DNA of 8,980 bases from Clostridia bacterium (GTDB lineage Bacteria > Bacillota > Clostridia > Oscillospirales > CAG-272), in contig JAFQJX010000204.1 in the NCBI GenBank assembly GCA_017397205.1, positions 1 through 8,980 on the forward strand, written 5' to 3'. The notes under the pieces are model-generated. The model ran no database searches. It was not told the origin of the DNA and saw nothing but the letters and a program-made list of their open reading frames with translations. The position numbers and the translations under genes were made by a program. Below, piece after piece: positions 7,041 through 8,980 of the stretch. How positions within the stretch are numbered: position 1 is the stretch's first letter; each line of letters starts with the position of its first letter.

Positions 7041-7111
7041 GTGAGAGGGGGTGCGCGGCGAGGGCGCGCGGGCACAAGGAGGGGGCGAGCAGAGTGGCGC
7101 GGTTGCGTGAG

Positions 7112-7146
7112 AAAAAAGAAAAAAGGCGGAGATTTGCGGCACCTCC
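7112..7146 (-). terminator. Secondary intrinsic terminator, diverged copy
   Basis: On the minus strand GGAGGT (7146-7141) can pair with ATCTCC (7133-7128) across a seven-base loop, one pair being G:U. After three bases (GCC) comes an unusually long T-tract, six T, one C and six T. The stem is short, so it is likely weaker than the terminator before it. It would catch transcripts that read through the first hairpin and so insulate the operon promoter downstream. Confidence 0.6.
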
Positions 7147-7188
7147 TTGGCGTTGTTAAAGAAAAAGGCGGAGCTTTGCGGCTCCGCC
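7120..7188. repeat. 27-bp direct repeat comprising the two terminators
   Basis: Positions 7120-7146 and 7162-7188 match at 24 of 27 bases, 42 bases apart. The three differences all fall on the stem arms of the stronger hairpin, and they break its long pairing in the other copy. This pattern suggests duplication of one terminator followed by decay of one copy. Confidence 0.8.
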
Positions 7189-7190
7189 TT
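7162..7190 (-). terminator. Strong intrinsic terminator after birA
   Basis: On the minus strand a perfect 10-bp stem (AAGGCGGAGC at 7190-7181 pairing with GCTCCGCCTT at 7174-7165) encloses a six-base loop and runs directly into TTTTTCTTT. It starts 43 bases after the birA stop and should end the mutY-birA transcript. Reversed, the plus-strand hairpin lacks a following T-tract, so it acts on the minus strand. Confidence 0.9.
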
Positions 7191-7233
7191 GACATTTTAA
7201 GATTGTGCGCAACAGAAGATGGGCGCGTTGGTG

Positions 7234-8028
7234 TTAAAGAATGGACGTGCCGTGCAGGGAAACGACCTCGCCCGACGAAAGAGAAATGCGCTCTCCCTCC
7301 GCGTCAAGCAGAAGCTCCGCCCTGTCACCGATGCCGAGCACGCGGGCACACAGGGTGCGCTCCCCTTGCGTGACGGTGACGGTTTTTCCGTCAAGGATAC
7401 TCCTCTCCCGATAGAGAGGCAGAAACTCCCCCGTTTCAAAGGAGGAGAGGCGCGCTGCAAGGCGTGCAAAAATTGCCTCGGCAAGACGGGCAGGGTCCAG
7501 GGGGGCGCCTCCGAGCTCCGCCTCAAGCGAGGTGGCGGTTGCCGCGAGCTCCTCCGGCAGGGGGGAGCTGCGCACGTTGAGCCCAATCCCGATAACGGCG
7601 TAGTCGGGTGCCCCGTCGGGGCGCAGGGCTGCCTCCGTCAGAATACCCGCTACCTTTTTGTCCGACAGGTACAGGTCATTGACCCATTTGATGCCGACGG
7701 ACACATCGTGCGTTTTTTCAATCGCCTCTGCCACCGCGACGGCGGCACAGGGGGTCAGGAGAGAAAGCTGCTCGGGAGAGCAGGTGGGACGGACAACGAG
7801 GGAACAATAAAAGCCGACGCCCCCGGGGGAATAAAAGCGGCGGTCAAAGCGGCCGCGGCCTGCCGTTTGGGTGTCTGCCCAGACGAGGGACAGGTGGGGC
7901 GCGCCCTCCCTGGCGAGTGCCTTTGCGCGCAGGTTAGTGGAGTCAATGGCTTCGTGCCGTTCCACCCACACGCCACTCGGCAGGGAGGCGCGGAGGAGGT
8001 CTTCGGTTGGCCAGGTGATCGGGGTCAC
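7234..8028 (-). CDS. birA: Biotin--[acetyl-CoA-carboxylase] ligase, no DNA-binding domain
   Basis: This cytoplasmic enzyme activates biotin with ATP and attaches it to a lysine of biotin carboxyl carrier proteins. The 264 residues start directly with the catalytic domain: the DSTN motif (29-32), the biotinyl-AMP loop GRGRFDRRFYSPGG (57-70), KWVNDLYL (114-121) with KKVAGIL (124-130), and IGIGLNV (146-152), followed by a small C-terminal SH3-like domain from about residue 214. The N-terminal winged helix of E. coli and B. subtilis BirA is absent, so this is a ligase only (class I) and not a repressor of biotin genes. The start is GTG at 8028, which forms a GTGA overlap with the mutY stop and has AAAGGAG at 8035-8041 with a 6-base spacer. 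It is the last gene of its transcription unit. Confidence 0.95.
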   Translation of the reverse strand: MTPITWPTEDLLRASLPSGVWVERHEAIDSTNLRAKALAREGAPHLSLVWADTQTAGRGRFDRRFYSPGGVGFYCSLVVRPTCSPEQLSLLTPCAAVAVAEAIEKTHDVSVGIKWVNDLYLSDKKVAGILTEAALRPDGAPDYAVIGIGLNVRSSPLPEELAATATSLEAELGGAPLDPARLAEAIFARLAARLSSFETGEFLPLYRERSILDGKTVTVTQGERTLCARVLGIGDRAELLLDAEGERISLSSGEVVSLHGTSIL

Positions 8029-8980
8029 GGCACGCTCCTTTCCTGCCTGCGCCGCGCCCCCTCGGGCAGCAGTTTGGCAAAGGCAGTGGGAATTGCATAG
8101 GTTTCTCCGAGGGACACGGTGGTGGCAAATACAAAGTCCCCATCGGAGTCAGGTGTCAAGGAGGAGCCGAAAACGGCGGCAGAAAGAGGCGTGTCTGTGG
8201 GCAGATTGGTGTCGGCGAGCGACACCTCGTAGCCCGTCATATGCCACTCCACGTGGGTAAATACGTGCTTTGCGTTTTTGCTCTGTTGCAGGCGGATTGG
8301 CTCCAGCCCGAGGGAGCGCACGTAGGCAAGTATTTCCTCCTCGCTTGCCTCCCCCCGAAGGGAGGGAAGCTCGTAAAGCCCTGCAAGCAGTCCCGTTTTG
8401 TCACGGCGGTGCAGGAGGGTGTGCGTGCCGTCCCTGAGCCACAGCACGGTTTTGTACTCCCGGCGCCGCGGCTTTTTCTTTTCGCGCACGGGGAGGACCT
8501 CGGTCAATCCTTTTTTGTGTGCAAGGCAATGCGCGGCAAGCGGACAACGGGCGCAGTCGGGCGGTAGATTCGGGCCGCACAGGGTGGCGCCAAGCTCAAT
8601 CAGCGCCTGGTTAAAATCCCCGGGGCGGTGCGGGTCGGTCACCTTCATGAGCGCCGCCTCGTAGTCGCGTTTCACGCGCGCGTCAAGGATATTGCGTGTA
8701 TCCGTCAGCACGCGGGCAAGCACGCGCAGAACGTTTCCGTCAACGGCGGGGGCGGGAACGCCGTAGGCAATAGAGGCAATCGCCCCTGCGGTATAAGAGC
8801 CGATGCCGGGCAGGGTCAGAAGGGTCGCGGGGTCGCTTGGGAGGATTCCGCCGTGCTGCGCGACAACCGTCTGCGCGGCCCTTTGGAGATTTCTTGCTCT
8901 TGAGTAATAGCCCAGCCCCTCCCACAGCTTGTTGAGTTTGTCGGGTGGGCATTCTGCAAGCGCCTCCAGGGTGGGCAGCG
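8025..8980 (-). CDS. mutY: Adenine DNA glycosylase MutY, 5' end outside the window
   Basis: MutY removes adenine mispaired with 8-oxoguanine, starting base excision repair. The window holds 317 C-terminal residues (first whole codon at 8978); roughly the first 50, including the catalytic glutamate of the family, lie beyond the edge. Fragment residues 19-31 (WEGLGYYSRARNL), the helix-hairpin-helix LPGIGSYTAGA (56-66) and AVDGNVLR (78-85, catalytic Asp80) define the HhH-GPD core. The [4Fe-4S] cluster ligands are Cys134, Cys142, Cys145 and Cys151, spaced C-x7-C-x2-C-x5-C, one residue longer in the first loop than E. coli MutY/Nth; I believe this is common in Clostridia. From about residue 180 a Nudix-like domain for 8-oxoguanine recognition is seen (KTGLLAGLYELPS, HVFTHVEWHMTGYEV). 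The gene overlaps birA by 4 bases. No frameshift is seen. Confidence 0.96.
   Translation of the reverse strand, partial: LPTLEALAECPPDKLNKLWEGLGYYSRARNLQRAAQTVVAQHGGILPSDPATLLTLPGIGSYTAGAIASIAYGVPAPAVDGNVLRVLARVLTDTRNILDARVKRDYEAALMKVTDPHRPGDFNQALIELGATLCGPNLPPDCARCPLAAHCLAHKKGLTEVLPVREKKKPRRREYKTVLWLRDGTHTLLHRRDKTGLLAGLYELPSLRGEASEEEILAYVRSLGLEPIRLQQSKNAKHVFTHVEWHMTGYEVSLADTNLPTDTPLSAAVFGSSLTPDSDGDFVFATTVSLGETYAIPTAFAKLLPEGARRRQERSVP

Larger units (their letters stand above)
6919..7233. other. Intergenic region between birA and the ThyX-like gene
   Basis: This gap of about 315 bases holds, going in the direction of transcription (right to left), 43 bases of birA trailer, two terminator-like hairpins, a G-rich plus-strand stretch without a convincing gene (about 7041-7110), the inverted repeat, the GGGTGC repeats, the palindrome, the promoter and the Shine-Dalgarno of the downstream operon. 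Possible reading frames across it cut through the promoter and terminators and lack ribosome binding sites. Confidence 0.8.

Noticed and set aside
7041..7110. Small RNA or further gene in the G-rich stretch between the inverted repeat and the weak terminator
   Set aside because: I see no promoter, no paired terminator on either strand and no frame with a ribosome binding site; it appears to be low-complexity GC-rich DNA.
6833..7159. 108-codon plus-strand frame crossing the intergenic region, with a hydrophobic stretch
   Set aside because: It passes through the Shine-Dalgarno, promoter and weak terminator of the minus-strand genes. The hydrophobic part is simply the reverse reading of the promoter, and the rest is Arg-rich GC-biased sequence.
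7219..8100. 293-codon plus-strand frame opposite birA
   Set aside because: Antisense to a complete biotin ligase; composition is that of a GC-rich shadow frame.
1..8980. CRISPR arrays, transposases, phage genes, toxin-antitoxin or defence systems
   Set aside because: None was found: coding sequence is nearly continuous housekeeping genes with consistent composition, and the only repeats are the short ones reported.

Overview
All gene content in this window lies on the minus strand. It reads as two convergently spaced, co-directional transcription units from a GC-rich Gram-positive bacterium, most likely a member of the Firmicutes (class Clostridia; an Oscillospiraceae-like lineage is plausible but unproven). 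The reasons are strong AGGAGG-type ribosome binding sites, a sigma-A-type promoter, intrinsic terminators with long U-tracts, the pth-mfd order familiar from Firmicutes, a biotin ligase without a DNA-binding domain, and a MutY whose iron-sulphur cysteine spacing is one I associate with Clostridia. The species cannot be named from sequence alone.

Region 8980-7119 (read right to left): the 3' part of mutY (adenine DNA glycosylase, 5' end outside the window) overlaps by 4 bases a GTG-started birA (biotin--protein ligase). A strong intrinsic terminator follows (7162-7190), then a second, weaker one (7112-7146) that appears to be a diverged duplicate of the first at a 42-bp offset.

Region 7110-6919: an intergenic strip with a near-consensus sigma-A promoter (TTGACT-17 bp-TGCTAAAAT). 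Directly upstream of the -35 box is an unexplained cluster of a 14-bp palindrome, three GGGTGC direct repeats spaced exactly 10 bp, and a 22-bp inverted repeat. This is the most interesting non-coding stretch.

Region 6918-1: a tightly packed five-gene operon. First is a protein that looks like a diverged ThyX-superfamily member lacking the ThyX signature residues. Then come nadE (glutamine-dependent NAD+ synthetase), pth (peptidyl-tRNA hydrolase), mfd (transcription-repair coupling factor) and the beginning of a membrane-anchored protein cut by the window edge, possibly a peptidyl-prolyl isomerase. Junctions are 4-bp overlap, 4-bp overlap, 1-bp gap and 14-bp overlap, so translational coupling is likely throughout.

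Most of this is conserved housekeeping: NAD+ supply, rescue of stalled peptidyl-tRNAs, rescue of stalled RNA polymerase with repair, repair of 8-oxoguanine:A mispairs, and biotinylation. I see no mobile element, CRISPR array, tRNA, rRNA or defence system. The parts deserving a second look are the ThyX-like first gene and the repeat cluster upstream of its promoter.
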